Positions 18,088 to 27,051 of a DNA stretch of 64,000 nucleotides are shown one piece after another. This DNA comes from Rhodococcus sp. 14-2470-1b (GTDB taxonomy: Bacteria; Actinomycetota; Actinomycetes; Mycobacteriales; Mycobacteriaceae). Location of the stretch: contig NZ_NPFY01000023.1 in NCBI RefSeq assembly GCF_002259415.1, positions 42,401 through 106,400 of the forward strand, given 5' to 3'. The notes beneath the pieces are model-generated. The model made no database searches. It was not told the DNA's origin and saw only the letters and a list, made by a program, of their open reading frames with translations. A program made the position numbers and the translations under genes. Positions within the stretch are counted from its first letter, which is position 1; every line of letters starts with the position of its first letter.

Positions 18088-19227
18088 ATGTTCACACTGA
18101 CCGAAGACGAAAAGGCGATCAACGAAACCGCACGGGATTTCGCCGACGAGTTCCTCGCTCCCGATGCAGTCGAGTGGGACCAGAACAAGCACTTTCCGGT
18201 GGATGTGTTGCGCAAGGCGGCCGGTCTGGGAATGGGCGGCATCTACATCGGTGAGGACGTCGGTGGGTCCGGCTTGACGCGGCTCGATTCCGTGCGCATA
18301 TTCGAGCAGCTCGCGACGGGTGATCCGTCGATCGCGGCCTACATCTCCATCCACAACATGGTGACGTGGATGATCGACACCTACGGTAACGACGACCAGC
18401 GTCGCCAGTGGGTGCCGGGATTGTGCTCGATGGACCAGCTGGGTAGTTACTGCCTGACCGAGCCCGGTGCGGGGTCCGACGCGGCGGCCTTGAGTACCAG
18501 GGCTGTTCGCGACGGAGACGAGTATGTGCTGAACGGCGTCAAGCAGTTCATCTCCGGTGCGGGTACGTCGGACGTGTACGTCGTGATGGTCCGGACGGGG
18601 AGTACGGGCCCCAAGGGGATTTCCGCGATCATCGTGCCCAAGGATTCGCCCGGCCTGTCCTTCGGGGCCAACGAGAAGAAGATGGGGTGGAACGCCCAGC
18701 CCACACGCCAGGTCATCTTCGAGGACGTTCGCGTCCCGGCCGCCAATGTCCTCGGTAACGAGGGCGACGGTTTCCGCATCGCGATGAACGGACTCAACGG
18801 TGGTCGGCTCAACATCGCGGCGTGTTCGATCGGTGGCGCTCAGTCCGCGTTGGACAAGGCCGTCGCATATCTGTTGGAGCGAAAGGCGTTCGGAGCTCGT
18901 TTGCTCGACGCCCAAGCTCTTCAGTTTCGTCTGGCCGACATGAAGACCGAACTCGAAGCTGCACGCACCATGCTGTGGCGCGCCGCCGATGCGCTGCAGC
19001 AGAACGCGCCGGACAAGGTGGAACTGTGCGCGATGGCGAAGAGATTCGCCACCGACACCGGATTCCAGGTTGCCAACGATGCACTCCAACTTCTCGGTGG
19101 CTACGGTTATCTCGCGGAGTACGGAGTCGAGAAGATCGTCCGCGATCTTCGTGTGCACCAGATCCTCGAAGGAACCAACGAGATCATGCGAGTCGTGGTG
19201 GCTCGCTCGATAGTGGGAGCAGCATGA
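18088..19227 (+). CDS. acyl-CoA dehydrogenase, likely isobutyryl-CoA specific
   Basis: The product has 379 residues, typical of the family. An FAD enzyme that would convert isobutyryl-CoA to methacrylyl-Co[19 protein letters not shown] is the flavin/substrate signature; [18 protein letters not shown] is the C-terminal signature. The substrate is inferred from its neighbours, which complete the valine pathway. Its TGA overlaps the ATG of the following hydrolase gene by four bases. Confidence 0.92.
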   Translation: MFTLTEDEKAINETARDFADEFLAPDAVEWDQNKHFPVDVLRKAAGLGMGGIYIGEDVGGSGLTRLDSVRIFEQLATGDPSIAAYISIHNMVTWMIDTYGNDDQRRQWVPGLCSMDQLGSYCLTEPGAGSDAAALSTRAVRDGDEYVLNGVKQFISGAGTSDVYVVMVRTGSTGPKGISAIIVPKDSPGLSFGANEKKMGWNAQPTRQVIFEDVRVPAANVLGNEGDGFRIAMNGLNGGRLNIAACSIGGAQSALDKAVAYLLERKAFGARLLDAQALQFRLADMKTELEAARTMLWRAADALQQNAPDKVELCAMAKRFATDTGFQVANDALQLLGGYGYLAEYGVEKIVRDLRVHQILEGTNEIMRVVVARSIVGAA

Positions 19228-20321
19228 CCGAGGCAGTGACCGGATCCGAACCAGAAGTCCTGTTCGACGTCCGCGGTGGGGTCGGCCGGATCACGCTGAA
19301 CCGCCCCAAGGCCATCAACGCGCTCAATCACGCCATGGTGCAGCAGATTGCGCCGAAGCTCGAACAGTGGGCTACCGCCGACGATGTCGACCTCGTACTG
19401 CTCGTGGGAGCCGGTGAACGTGGCCTGTGCGCGGGCGGCGACATCGTCTCGATCTACCACGATGCGAAAGAGGGCGGCAACGGTTCGAAGGACTTCTGGC
19501 GCGACGAATACATTCTCAACGCGGCGATCGCCCGATTCCCGAAGCCGTACGTCGCCATCATGGACGGTGTGGTCATGGGCGGCGGCGTCGGGTTGTCCGC
19601 TCACGGCAACGTCCGAATCGTCACCGAGCGATCGAAGATCGCGATGCCGGAAGTCGGGATCGGGTTCGTCCCCGACGTCGGCGGCACGTTCCTTCTCGCG
19701 CGGACGCCAGGAGAACTCGGCACCCACCTGGGCCTGACGACGGCGCGCATGGATGCAGGCGACGCGATCGCCGCCGGATTCGCGGACCACTACATGCCGT
19801 CGGCGAATCTCGAGAAGTTCTTCGACGCTCTCGAATCCGGTGAATTGTCCGACGCTCTGGACGAGTTCACCGAAGAAGCACCTGCGTCGACTCTCGATGC
19901 ATCGCGTGAGTGGATCGACAGGTACTACGCAGGAGACAGTGTCCAGGCCATCGTGGACGGACTGCGCGGCAGCGGCGTACCCGACGCAGAGAAAGCTGCG
20001 GCCGACATCGAATCGAAATCGCCTGTCTCGCTGAAGGTGACCCTGCGCTCGCTGCGGCACGCGGCCACGGCGTCGTCGCTCGAGGAGGTGTTGAACGAAG
20101 AGTATCGAGTCTCGCTCGCGAGCCTCGAATCACACGATCTCGTCGAGGGCATCCGTGCGCAGGTCGTGGAGAAGGACAGAAACCCGAAGTGGTCGCCTGC
20201 GACGCTCGCAGACGTGACCGACGCCGACGTCGATCGGTACTTCGCATCGTTGGGTGACAGGGAACTGGGGCTGGAGTGGAGCCTGCAGAAACGACCGATG
20301 GGACTGGAGAAGAACGCATGA
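19224..20321 (+). CDS. 3-hydroxyisobutyryl-CoA hydrolase
   Basis: The product has 365 residues from ATG 19224; a longer frame upstream is the antisense-like shadow of the dehydrogenase. The protein belongs to the crotonase fold: [31 protein letters not shown] (oxyanion hole), [18 protein letters not shown] and [20 protein letters not shown] with the Glu/Asp pair of HIBCH-type hydrolases. It is ~100 residues longer than enoyl-CoA hydratases, as HIBCH proteins are. It releases 3-hydroxyisobutyrate from its CoA ester. ATGA overlaps join it to both neighbours. Confidence 0.9.
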   Translation: MTEAVTGSEPEVLFDVRGGVGRITLNRPKAINALNHAMVQQIAPKLEQWATADDVDLVLLVGAGERGLCAGGDIVSIYHDAKEGGNGSKDFWRDEYILNAAIARFPKPYVAIMDGVVMGGGVGLSAHGNVRIVTERSKIAMPEVGIGFVPDVGGTFLLARTPGELGTHLGLTTARMDAGDAIAAGFADHYMPSANLEKFFDALESGELSDALDEFTEEAPASTLDASREWIDRYYAGDSVQAIVDGLRGSGVPDAEKAAADIESKSPVSLKVTLRSLRHAATASSLEEVLNEEYRVSLASLESHDLVEGIRAQVVEKDRNPKWSPATLADVTDADVDRYFASLGDRELGLEWSLQKRPMGLEKNA

Positions 20322-21226
20322 GTGAGAAGACGATCGGCTTCATCGGTCTCGGCCACATGGGCGGCCCGATGGCGGCTAATCTGGTCAAGGCCGGGTACAC
20401 GGTGCAGGGTTTCGATCTGGTCCCGGCAGCGTTGGCGCAGGCCGAGTCCGACGGGGTGACCGTCGTCGACTCTGCGGTGGCAGCAGTGAAGGATGCGGGC
20501 ATCGTCGTGACGATGCTTCCGAACGGGCGGCTTGTCCTCGATCTGTACAAGGATCTGCTGCCGGCGGCGGCGCCGGGCACGTTGTTCATCGACAGTTCCA
20601 CGATCGATGTCGCCGACGCCCACGCCGCGCACAAGCTGATCGACGACGCGGGCCATCGCGGCCTCGACGCGCCGGTGTCCGGCGGAGTCGGCGGGGCGGC
20701 CGCGGGAACGTTGACCTTCATGGTCGGTGGCTCGGAGGAGGACTTTGCTTCGGCAGCAGTGGTTCTCGATGTGATGGGCCGCAAGGTCGTGCACTGCGGG
20801 CAGGCCGGTAACGGCCAGGCCGCCAAGATCTGCAACAACATGATCCTCGGCGTGTCCATGATCGCGATCAGTGAGGCGTTCGTGCTGGGGGAGAAGCTCG
20901 GACTCAGCAATCAGGCTCTGTTCGACGTTGCGTCGACGGCGTCCGGTCAGTGCTGGGCGCTCACCACGAACTGCCCGGTTCCGGGCCCGGTCCCCACGTC
21001 GCCGGCGAACAACGACTACAAGCCGGGCTTCGCCGCAGCCCTCATGGACAAGGACCTCGGTCTCGCTGCCAACGCGTTGCGCGACAACGGTGTCGAGGGA
21101 GTCCTGGGGCTGCAGGCCGCCGAGATCTACGCGAAGTTCAAGGAGACGTCCGGCGGCGGTACCGACGTCGATTTCTCCGGCATCATCAACGACATTCGTG
21201 AGCGTTCGACGGGAGCAGCGCAGTGA
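20318..21226 (+). CDS. mmsB: 3-hydroxyisobutyrate dehydrogenase
   Basis: The product has 302 residues from ATG 20318 (TGA of the hydrolase overlaps). [20 protein letters not shown] is the NAD-binding glycine loop; FIDSSTIDV and [20 protein letters not shown] are the substrate-binding signature; [15 protein letters not shown] holds the catalytic Lys. It oxidises 3-hydroxyisobutyrate to methylmalonate semialdehyde, which MmsA uses. Confidence 0.95.
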   Translation: MSEKTIGFIGLGHMGGPMAANLVKAGYTVQGFDLVPAALAQAESDGVTVVDSAVAAVKDAGIVVTMLPNGRLVLDLYKDLLPAAAPGTLFIDSSTIDVADAHAAHKLIDDAGHRGLDAPVSGGVGGAAAGTLTFMVGGSEEDFASAAVVLDVMGRKVVHCGQAGNGQAAKICNNMILGVSMIAISEAFVLGEKLGLSNQALFDVASTASGQCWALTTNCPVPGPVPTSPANNDYKPGFAAALMDKDLGLAANALRDNGVEGVLGLQAAEIYAKFKETSGGGTDVDFSGIINDIRERSTGAAQ

Positions 21227-21999
21227 CTGACTTCGAAACCATTCTGCTCGAGCGTCGTGGACGGGTCGGCATTGTCACTCTGAATCGGCCGAAGGCATTG
21301 AACGCGCTCAATTCTCAGCTGATGCACGAGGTCGTCTCGGTCGTCGAGGAACTCGATCGTGACGAGAACATCGGCGCCATCCTCATCACCGGTTCGGAGA
21401 AGGCGTTCGCTGCCGGAGCGGACATCAAGGAGATGCAGCCGAAGTCCTACATGGACGTGTACCTCGACGACTTCTTCACGGCATGGGATCGTCTGGCCGC
21501 GGCCAGAACACCGATCGTGGCGGCGGTATCCGGCTATGCGCTCGGCGGTGGGTGCGAACTCGCGATGATGTGCGACGTCCTGATCGCCTCCGACACCGCG
21601 GTGTTCGGTCAACCCGAGATCAAGCTCGGTGTCATTCCCGGAATCGGTGGTTCGCAGCGTCTTACCCGCGCGGTCGGCAAGGCCAAGGCGATGGAGATGG
21701 TGCTGACCGGGCGAAACATGAAGGTCGAGGAAGCCGAGCGAGCCGGCCTTGTCTCGCGCATCGTCCCAGTAGCCGACCTGCTCGAGGACGCCATCGCCAC
21801 CGCGACCACGATCGCGGAGATGTCGCTTCCTGTCGCGATGATGGCGAAGGACGCCGTGAATCGGTCGTTCGAGTCCTCGCTCGCCGAGGGAGTCAGGTTC
21901 GAGCGTCGCCTGTTCCATTCGACGTTCGCGACCGAGGATCAGAAGGAAGGCATGGCCGCGTTCGTGGAGAAGCGTCCGGCCAAGTTCGTCAATCGCTGA
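21223..21999 (+). CDS. echA: enoyl-CoA hydratase
   Basis: The product has 258 residues from GTG 21223 (overlapping the mmsB stop). Crotonase features: [31 protein letters not shown] (oxyanion hole), [20 protein letters not shown] and [20 protein letters not shown] with both catalytic Glu residues. In this operon it would hydrate methacrylyl-CoA to 3-hydroxyisobutyryl-CoA, though such enzymes are often broad. Its 3' end overlaps the convergent Hsp70-like gene by 11 bp. Confidence 0.93.
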   Translation: MTDFETILLERRGRVGIVTLNRPKALNALNSQLMHEVVSVVEELDRDENIGAILITGSEKAFAAGADIKEMQPKSYMDVYLDDFFTAWDRLAAARTPIVAAVSGYALGGGCELAMMCDVLIASDTAVFGQPEIKLGVIPGIGGSQRLTRAVGKAKAMEMVLTGRNMKVEEAERAGLVSRIVPVADLLEDAIATATTIAEMSLPVAMMAKDAVNRSFESSLAEGVRFERRLFHSTFATEDQKEGMAAFVEKRPAKFVNR

Positions 22000-22840
22000 A
22001 CTGCTGATCGGTTGCACCACTGATCGTGGACAGCAATGCGGCTCCCCGGGCTGAAACCAGCTCGGGGCGCTGCGGCACCACCGTGCGCAGGCGCAGGCGT
22101 TTCTCGAAGGCCGCGCCGATCGACGTGACGTTGGCGCCCCCACCGAGCAGGACGATCGACGCAGGTTTGGTGCCGGACAGTTCGATCGTCTGTTCCACCA
22201 CCATCGTCGCGTAACGCACCGGACCGGCGATGATGTCGTCGAAGTCCCCTCGCGTCAGTACGTGGTGGCCCGCGCCGTCGCGATCGCGCGCGTTCACCAC
22301 ACCGCCGTCACTGAGCCGCTCCTTGAGTGCGCGGGACGAGTCGATGTCCGTCCGGACTCCGTGGTCGGCGAGATGTCGGCGAACGAGGTGGTCCAGGTCG
22401 TCACCGCAGAACGTCTCTGTTCGACGCGCGGCGACGGTGTGGCCCGCGGCAAGGTCGAGCACGGACACCGTCATACCAGTACTCCCCAGATCGCACAATA
22501 CTGTCGAGCCGTGCGCGGGAACGGTTCCGGTGAACCGAAGGTAACGCAGCTGCGCTGCGGTTTCGTGGACGAGTTGGGCGTAGCGCGGATCACGGTGGGC
22601 GCTGATGGCGTCGGCTTCCTCGGCCAATCGGTACGCGATGGCCGAATGCTGCACCGGCAGAGACAATTTGGCGGCGATGGTGTGCAGGGCGGACACCCCG
22701 TCGGAGATCGTGGAGACCAACGACTGACCTCGTCGACGACGCACGGTGCGCGACGCCACCGGCGCTCGATGAGGACTGTCGAGATACGTCAGGATTGCGC
22801 GCGCACCGTGTGCACCCGCGCCTACACCCACAACCAACAC
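21989..22840 (-). CDS. Hsp70-like (actin-fold ATPase) protein without substrate domain
   Basis: The product has 283 residues from GTG 22840. [20 protein letters not shown] resembles the phosphate-2 loop and [20 protein letters not shown] the adenosine motif of Hsp70/actin ATPases. There is no DnaK substrate-binding domain or lid, and the phosphate-1 region ([18 protein letters not shown]) is degenerate. Such short Hsp70-like proteins are common in Rhodococcus and Mycobacterium but poorly understood. It is convergent to echA, with an 11-bp overlap. Confidence 0.6.
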   Translation of the reverse strand: MLVVGVGAGAHGARAILTYLDSPHRAPVASRTVRRRRGQSLVSTISDGVSALHTIAAKLSLPVQHSAIAYRLAEEADAISAHRDPRYAQLVHETAAQLRYLRFTGTVPAHGSTVLCDLGSTGMTVSVLDLAAGHTVAARRTETFCGDDLDHLVRRHLADHGVRTDIDSSRALKERLSDGGVVNARDRDGAGHHVLTRGDFDDIIAGPVRYATMVVEQTIELSGTKPASIVLLGGGANVTSIGAAFEKRLRLRTVVPQRPELVSARGAALLSTISGATDQQFSD

Positions 22841-22917
22841 TGCTTTGCTCCAACCTGGGAGCGGCCCCCGCCACCCCCAGTGCCCATTTGATCATGAAAC
22901 GGGTGAGCGAGCGCGAT

Positions 22918-23451
22918 TCACCAGGCCGCAGCGGCCCCGTCGTCCTCGAAATCGCCAGCGGTGCGCCTCAGTTCGGCCAGGATTCGCACCAGCGACGTCA
23001 ACCGATCCTTCGCCAGACCGGGCTTGCCGAACACCTGCGCATTGAGCTTCTCGGTGGCATCGACTGCCAGTTCGCGGCCGCTGTCGGTGATTTCGACGAG
23101 GGTGGTGCGTCGGTCGCTCGGATGCGGCGTCCGGCGCACGTAGCCGGCGGTCTCCAACCGATCCACCGCATTGGTGACACTCGTCGGATGGACCTGCAGG
23201 CGCGCACTTGCTTTTGCCATCGGGATCGCACCGGTCTTGGTGAAGGTCAGCAACGTCAACAACTCGTAGCGAGAGAACGTCAAACCAGTCGGCTTCAGCA
23301 CTTCCTCGACCCGCGCAAGCATGATCTGCTGCGCACGCATCAACGACGTGACCGCGGCCATCCCGTCGGCGACGTCGCCCCATCCATGCTTGGTCCACTG
23401 ACGATGGGCCTCTGCAATGGGATCGAGTGGAAGCGGCGACGAAGCAGACAT
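22918..23451 (-). CDS. MarR-family regulator
   Basis: The product has 177 residues from ATG 23451, with GGGAGG nine bases before it; ATG 23460 is also in frame but would sit directly on that GGGAGG. The winged helix is visible: TFSRYELLTLLTFTKTGAIP, MAKASARLQVHPTSVTNAVD, RLETAGYVRRTPHPSDRRTT (wing with the DRR motif). Probable target genes are not evident; the neighbours are an Hsp70-like gene and tRNA-Cys. Confidence 0.88.
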   Translation of the reverse strand: MSASSPLPLDPIAEAHRQWTKHGWGDVADGMAAVTSLMRAQQIMLARVEEVLKPTGLTFSRYELLTLLTFTKTGAIPMAKASARLQVHPTSVTNAVDRLETAGYVRRTPHPSDRRTTLVEITDSGRELAVDATEKLNAQVFGKPGLAKDRLTSLVRILAELRRTAGDFEDDGAAAAW

Positions 23452-23566
23452 GCCCTCCATCCTCCCATGGCATCCGGCCTGGGCGCCGTCGTCTGCCGTG
23501 TCTTTGAAATCACGCTGAGCAGAACGATGGTCACATCGGGTTCACTGGGGCAATCTTGTCCTCGAT

Positions 23567-23637
23567 GCGGGTGTGGCTGAGTGGCTAGGCACCGGCCTGC
23601 AAAGCCGTTTACACGGGTTCGAATCCCGTCGCTCGCT
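23567..23637 (+). tRNA. tRNA-Cys (GCA)
   Basis: A 71-nt cloverleaf: acceptor GCGGGTG pairs with CGCTCGC (with G-U pairs), anticodon loop CTGCAAA gives GCA, and the T arm is ACGGG-TTCGAAT-CCCGT. CCA is not encoded. The 5' side follows the divergent MarR gene. Confidence 0.93.
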
Positions 23638-23641
23638 CGAA

Positions 23642-23680
23642 GGAACCGCCAGGCGTCATGCCTGGCGGTTCCGCTTTTCT
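23642..23680 (+). terminator. rho-independent terminator after tRNA-Cys
   Basis: A perfect 13-bp stem (GGAACCGCCAGGC / GCCTGGCGGTTCC, loop GTCAT) at 23642-23672 is followed by GCTTTTCTC. It would end the tRNA transcript. Confidence 0.85.
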
Positions 23681-23723
23681 CACCTTGCCTCGTCCGCCGG
23701 CTCATGCTTCTCGCTGGTTCTGC

Positions 23724-24221
23724 TCAGCGCTTCCGGCGTGCTGCCGCCGAGCGTGGGGGTGCTGTCCGCATGTGATCGCGGACCGGCGACAGGAGTTCTC
23801 CGAGCGCCCGGGTGTCCGACGGTGACAGTGACGAGAACAGTTGTTGCTGAACGATCTCGACGTGGCCGGGAATCACCTTGGCGATCAACGCCCGTCCGGA
23901 GTCGGTGACCGTGACGGCGACGCTGCGTTCGTCGTCGGGCGACGGTCCGCGGGACACGAGCCCCGCTTTTTCGAGCAAACCTGCCTGGTAGGTCAGTCCG
24001 CTACGGCTGTAGACGACGCCGTCGGCGAGGTCGGTCATGCGTTCGCTGCCCGACGGCGAGTCGAGGGCCAGGCGAGCGAGCAACTGGAACTGCACGTAGC
24101 TGAGGTCTCCGTCCTCCCTCAGTTGCTGCTCCACCGCGTGACGCAGCAGGCCGGCGACCTCCATGAGCGAGAAGTACGCGCCGAGTTGAACGGAGTCGAG
24201 GGCGGGCGGTTGTTCCGGCAT
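23724..24221 (-). CDS. MarR-family regulator of the adjacent oxidoreductase
   Basis: The product has 165 residues. The winged helix: LSYVQFQLLARLALDSPSGS, MTDLADGVVYSRSGLTYQAG, LLEKAGLVSRGPSPDDERSV (DER wing). The C-terminus is basic (RSAAARRKR). It is divergent from a quinone-oxidoreductase-like gene, and TTCGAA-rich dyads fill the spacer, so it probably represses both. This arrangement is common for MarR proteins that respond to aromatic or electrophilic compounds. Confidence 0.9.
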   Translation of the reverse strand: MPEQPPALDSVQLGAYFSLMEVAGLLRHAVEQQLREDGDLSYVQFQLLARLALDSPSGSERMTDLADGVVYSRSGLTYQAGLLEKAGLVSRGPSPDDERSVAVTVTDSGRALIAKVIPGHVEIVQQQLFSSLSPSDTRALGELLSPVRDHMRTAPPRSAAARRKR

Positions 24222-24238
24222 GAGGCCACTCTACAACT

Positions 24239-24318
24239 GCTTCGGATTCGAAAGACTTGCTTCGAATTCGCAACAATGCTAGCTTTGCGGTGTGCTTCGA
24301 AATCGAAGCACTTCGAGT
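24239..24318. promoter_or_regulatory. cluster of TTCGAA-centred dyads, likely MarR operators
   Basis: GTGCTTCGAAATCGAAGCAC at 24292-24311 is a perfect 20-bp palindrome. Related imperfect dyads are TGCTTCGGATTCGAAAG (from 24239) and TTGCTTCGAATTCGCAA (24258-24274); CTTCGAGTTCGAG follows at 24311. They lie between marR and the oxidoreductase start, the palindrome 26 bp before the ATG. Confidence 0.7.
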
Positions 24319-24336
24319 TCGAGGAAAGGCAATACC

Positions 24337-25278
24337 ATGAAGGCCATTCGCTTCCACCAGTACGGCGACGCCGATGTTCTGCGGTACGAGGACGTCGAGA
24401 CTCCCGTTCCCGCAGCCGGCCAGGTTCGAGTTCGCGTTGCAGGCACCACCTTCAACGGTGTCGACGGAAGTATCCGGGCGGGCAACATGCAGGAGCCGAT
24501 GCCACTGACACTGCCGCACATCCCGGGTGTCGATGTCGCAGGAACCGTCGACGCGCTGGGCGACGGAGTCGACAATCAACGAGTCGGGGACCGAGTGATC
24601 GGATTCCTGCCGTTCGTCACGGACGGTGCGTCAGCAGACTTCGTGGTCGTCGACGCCGACGCGCTCGCTCCGGCGCCGACGTCGATTCCGCTCGCCGATT
24701 CGGCAGTGCTCGGCGTGGTTGGACTGACTGCGTGGCAGGCTCTGTTCGATCACGCCGAGCTGAAGCGCGGACAGCGCATCCTGGTGAACGGCGCGAGCGG
24801 AGCCGTCGGTGGTTTCGCAGTGCAGTTGGCCCACGAGGCAGGCGCGTACGTCGTCGCGACGGGTCGTGCGTCGGAGACGGAGCGCCTGAGGAAGCTCGGT
24901 GCCGACGAGGTCGTCGACCACTCGGCGGTCGACGTCGTGGTCGCGCTGACGACGCCCGTCGACGTTCTGGTGAACTTCGCGCCCATCACGCCGGACCTGT
25001 TCGGCGCCCTGGCAACCCGAGTCGCGGACGGCGGCGTGGTCGTCAACACCACGGTCTGGATGCCCGCGCCGAGTGACGAGGCGCGCGGTGTTCGCGGCAT
25101 CGACATGTACCTCCGCAGCGACGCCGCGCAACTGTCCGAACTCTCGACGCGTGTCGACCGAGGCGAGCTCGTCGTCGACGTGGCCGACCGAGTTCCGCTG
25201 CGCGACCTCGCGACGGTGCACGCCCGCGCCGCAGCGGGGAACCTGCCGGGCAAGGTCGTCGTGATTCCCGGTTCGTGA
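24337..25278 (+). CDS. NADPH:quinone-oxidoreductase-like MDR enzyme
   Basis: The product has 313 residues from ATG 24337, which has GAGGAAAGG upstream; the longer frame starts inside the operator palindrome. MKAIRFHQYGDADVLRYEDV is the standard family start; TTFNGVDGSIRAG and IPGVDVAGTVDALGDGV follow; the nucleotide loop is ILVNGASGAVGGFAVQLAHE. No zinc ligands are seen. It probably reduces quinones or unsaturated carbonyls and is induced when the divergent MarR protein releases the dyads. Confidence 0.92.
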   Translation: MKAIRFHQYGDADVLRYEDVETPVPAAGQVRVRVAGTTFNGVDGSIRAGNMQEPMPLTLPHIPGVDVAGTVDALGDGVDNQRVGDRVIGFLPFVTDGASADFVVVDADALAPAPTSIPLADSAVLGVVGLTAWQALFDHAELKRGQRILVNGASGAVGGFAVQLAHEAGAYVVATGRASETERLRKLGADEVVDHSAVDVVVALTTPVDVLVNFAPITPDLFGALATRVADGGVVVNTTVWMPAPSDEARGVRGIDMYLRSDAAQLSELSTRVDRGELVVDVADRVPLRDLATVHARAAAGNLPGKVVVIPGS

Positions 25279-25285
25279 CGTCGTG

Positions 25286-25762
25286 TCAGCGACTGGTGCA
25301 GCCCATCGGCATGCCGGTGACCCGGTGCAGTGCCAGCATCGCTCCCCATGGACCGATGACCCATACCGGCCAGGGGTAGAGGAAGTTCCCGGTGGCGACC
25401 GAGGTGACGGCCCAGATGGTGAGGCACAGGACTCCGACGCTCGCCCACGTCAGCAGTTCGCGGCTCATCGGTGGGCGTTGCGGGGACTGCGGCTCGATCG
25501 GTGTCGAGGCAACCGGTGTCGAGGCCACCGCTTTCGAGGCCATCTGCTTCGAGGTCGCAGGTGCGGGGAGGTCGCGGAACACGTCGTCGAGGTCGGCGTG
25601 CGTGACGGCGGCGTAGGCCTGGGCGGCGCGTCCGTCGAAGTCCTCGATCGTCAGGCGGCCGGACGCTACGTGGCTGGTCAGGAGGTCGACGGCGGTGTCG
25701 CGGTGCGCGTCGGACAGGCGGGTGTTCGAGTTCGTTTCACGGACGTTCGGTTGGTACGGCAT
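25286..25762 (-). CDS. DUF1707 membrane protein
   Basis: The product has 158 residues from ATG 25762, with GGAG five bases upstream; longer frames run through the control region. The N-terminal DUF1707 motif is RLSDAHRDTAVDLLTSHVAS plus GRLTIEDFDGRAAQAYAAVT. A short Val-Ala-Ser-Thr-Pro repeat (VASTPVASTP) follows, then two membrane helices (TWASVGVLCLTIWAVTSVAT; WPVWVIGPWGAMLALH). This is a 2TM-type protein common in actinobacteria, role unknown. It is divergent from a PadR gene. Confidence 0.85.
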   Translation of the reverse strand: MPYQPNVRETNSNTRLSDAHRDTAVDLLTSHVASGRLTIEDFDGRAAQAYAAVTHADLDDVFRDLPAPATSKQMASKAVASTPVASTPIEPQSPQRPPMSRELLTWASVGVLCLTIWAVTSVATGNFLYPWPVWVIGPWGAMLALHRVTGMPMGCTSR

Positions 25763-25788
25763 CTGCACTCCAACTCCGGACTGACGTT

Positions 25789-25839
25789 CCATTGTGGACT
25801 GTCGGTGTGTCCAGCATCGACCTACCACTGTGGAATGTC
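25789..25839. promoter_or_regulatory. direct repeats in the DUF1707/padR spacer
   Basis: CCATTGTGGACTGTC (25789-25803) and CCACTGTGGAATGTC (25825-25839) agree at 12 of 15 positions and are 36 bp apart. Each contains CCAyTGTGG, a short dyad. They are the best candidates for a PadR operator controlling both divergent genes. Confidence 0.5.
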
Positions 25840-25859
25840 AAGGTGTGGGAGCATGACGT

Positions 25860-26423
25860 GTGCCCGAAACACCACCGTTGAACGCGACCGCGGCGTCACT
25901 GCTCGGGTTTCTGCATCGCGGCCCCATGACCGGCTGGGACCTTCATGCCACTGCCGTTGCCTGCATCGGCGGCTTCTGGACCGTCACGCGGAGTCAGGTG
26001 TACCGAGAACTCGCGGCGCTGACGAAGCGAGGCTTGGTCGAGGAAGGCGCGGTCGGTGCCAGGGCTCAGAAACCGTTCACCATCACCGACGACGGGCGGG
26101 TCGAGTTCGCCCGGTGGATCGATCGGGCTCCCGGTGAGGAGAACATCCGACACCCGCTGTTGTTGACTTTGGCGTTCGGCGAGCATCTCGCCCCGGGGCG
26201 GGTGGCGGGGATACTGGCCGACCACCGACGTCGGCACGCAGACACCCTGGCTCGCTATCGGGAGCAGCGCGCCGTGTCGGACGGCGCGACTGTCTTCGAC
26301 CTGGCCACATTGGATTTCGGGATCAGGTACGAGCAGGCGACACTCGACTGGTTCGATGCACTACCCGACCAGCTTCAGGCCGGGAGCTTCAGGCCAGGAG
26401 CTGAGCCGCCCGCGCCACGGTGA
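25860..26423 (+). CDS. PadR-family transcriptional regulator
   Basis: The product has 187 residues from GTG 25860. The winged helix: LGFLHRGPMTGWDLHATAVA, VTRSQVYRELAALTKRGLVE, then FTITDDGRVEFARWIDRAPG, which is the conserved PadR order. The C-terminal helical dimer part (LARYREQRA, FGIRYEQATLDWFDALPDQL) is typical. Overlaps the convergent methyltransferase gene by 35 bp. Confidence 0.88.
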   Translation: MPETPPLNATAASLLGFLHRGPMTGWDLHATAVACIGGFWTVTRSQVYRELAALTKRGLVEEGAVGARAQKPFTITDDGRVEFARWIDRAPGEENIRHPLLLTLAFGEHLAPGRVAGILADHRRRHADTLARYREQRAVSDGATVFDLATLDFGIRYEQATLDWFDALPDQLQAGSFRPGAEPPAPR

Positions 26424-26979
26424 CCGCCCAGTCGGAGTCCGATCGCCACGGCCGCAAATCCCAGGTGCCGAAACGATGTTCGACGATAAGGCCGGACGCG
26501 GCGAGATCGTCGTCGAACTGTCCCACGGTGTACTCGCGATCGGTGGCGAACCCTGCGACGAACACGCCGCCCGGCGTGAGATGCGCTGCGATCCGCTCCA
26601 CCGCAGTGCGTTCGGTCCCGGGCTCCATGAACACCATCACGTTCCCAGCCGCGGCGACTGCGTCGAACGTCCCACCGAGGTCGAGCTGGGTCAGATCGGC
26701 CTGGTGAACGGTGATGTCGGGGTTCAGGCGGGCTGCATCGACGAACACGGGGTCGAGGTCCACTGCGGTCACCCGATGTCCGCGACGGGCGAGCTCCGCG
26801 CCGAGACGCGCTGTGCCACAACCCGCGTCGAGGACCGAACTGCCCGGCGCAAGCAGCGCGTCGACCATCCGTGCCTCACCGTGCATGTCGACGCCGCGAG
26901 CCTCGAGGCGAGCGAACCTCTCGACGTATTTCCTGGACTGAGCCTCGTCGTTCTCGGTCTGCCAGCGTGTCGGAGCCAT
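26389..26979 (-). CDS. class I SAM-dependent methyltransferase
   Basis: The product has 196 residues from ATG 26979 (MAPTRWQTENDEAQ). Motif I is SSVLDAGCGTARLGAELARR, then VTAVDLDPVFVDAAR (acidic residue for ribose) and FDAVAAAGNVMVFM. This is a small soluble methyltransferase; the acceptor is unknown. A frame continues upstream to 27294 but only as antisense to the phosphatase gene. Confidence 0.88.
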   Translation of the reverse strand: MAPTRWQTENDEAQSRKYVERFARLEARGVDMHGEARMVDALLAPGSSVLDAGCGTARLGAELARRGHRVTAVDLDPVFVDAARLNPDITVHQADLTQLDLGGTFDAVAAAGNVMVFMEPGTERTAVERIAAHLTPGGVFVAGFATDREYTVGQFDDDLAASGLIVEHRFGTWDLRPWRSDSDWAVTVARAAQLLA

Positions 26980-27051
26980 GGTGGACACTCTAGGCGGCCG
27001 CTGCGCACACCTCCGCCACACGGTCGAGCGCAATCGTGCAATGGTGAACCC

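Noticed and set aside
18822..19223. N-terminal extension of the 3-hydroxyisobutyryl-CoA hydrolase
   Set aside because: It overlaps the acyl-CoA dehydrogenase in another phase and is Arg/Ser-rich; ATG 19224 gives the normal family start.
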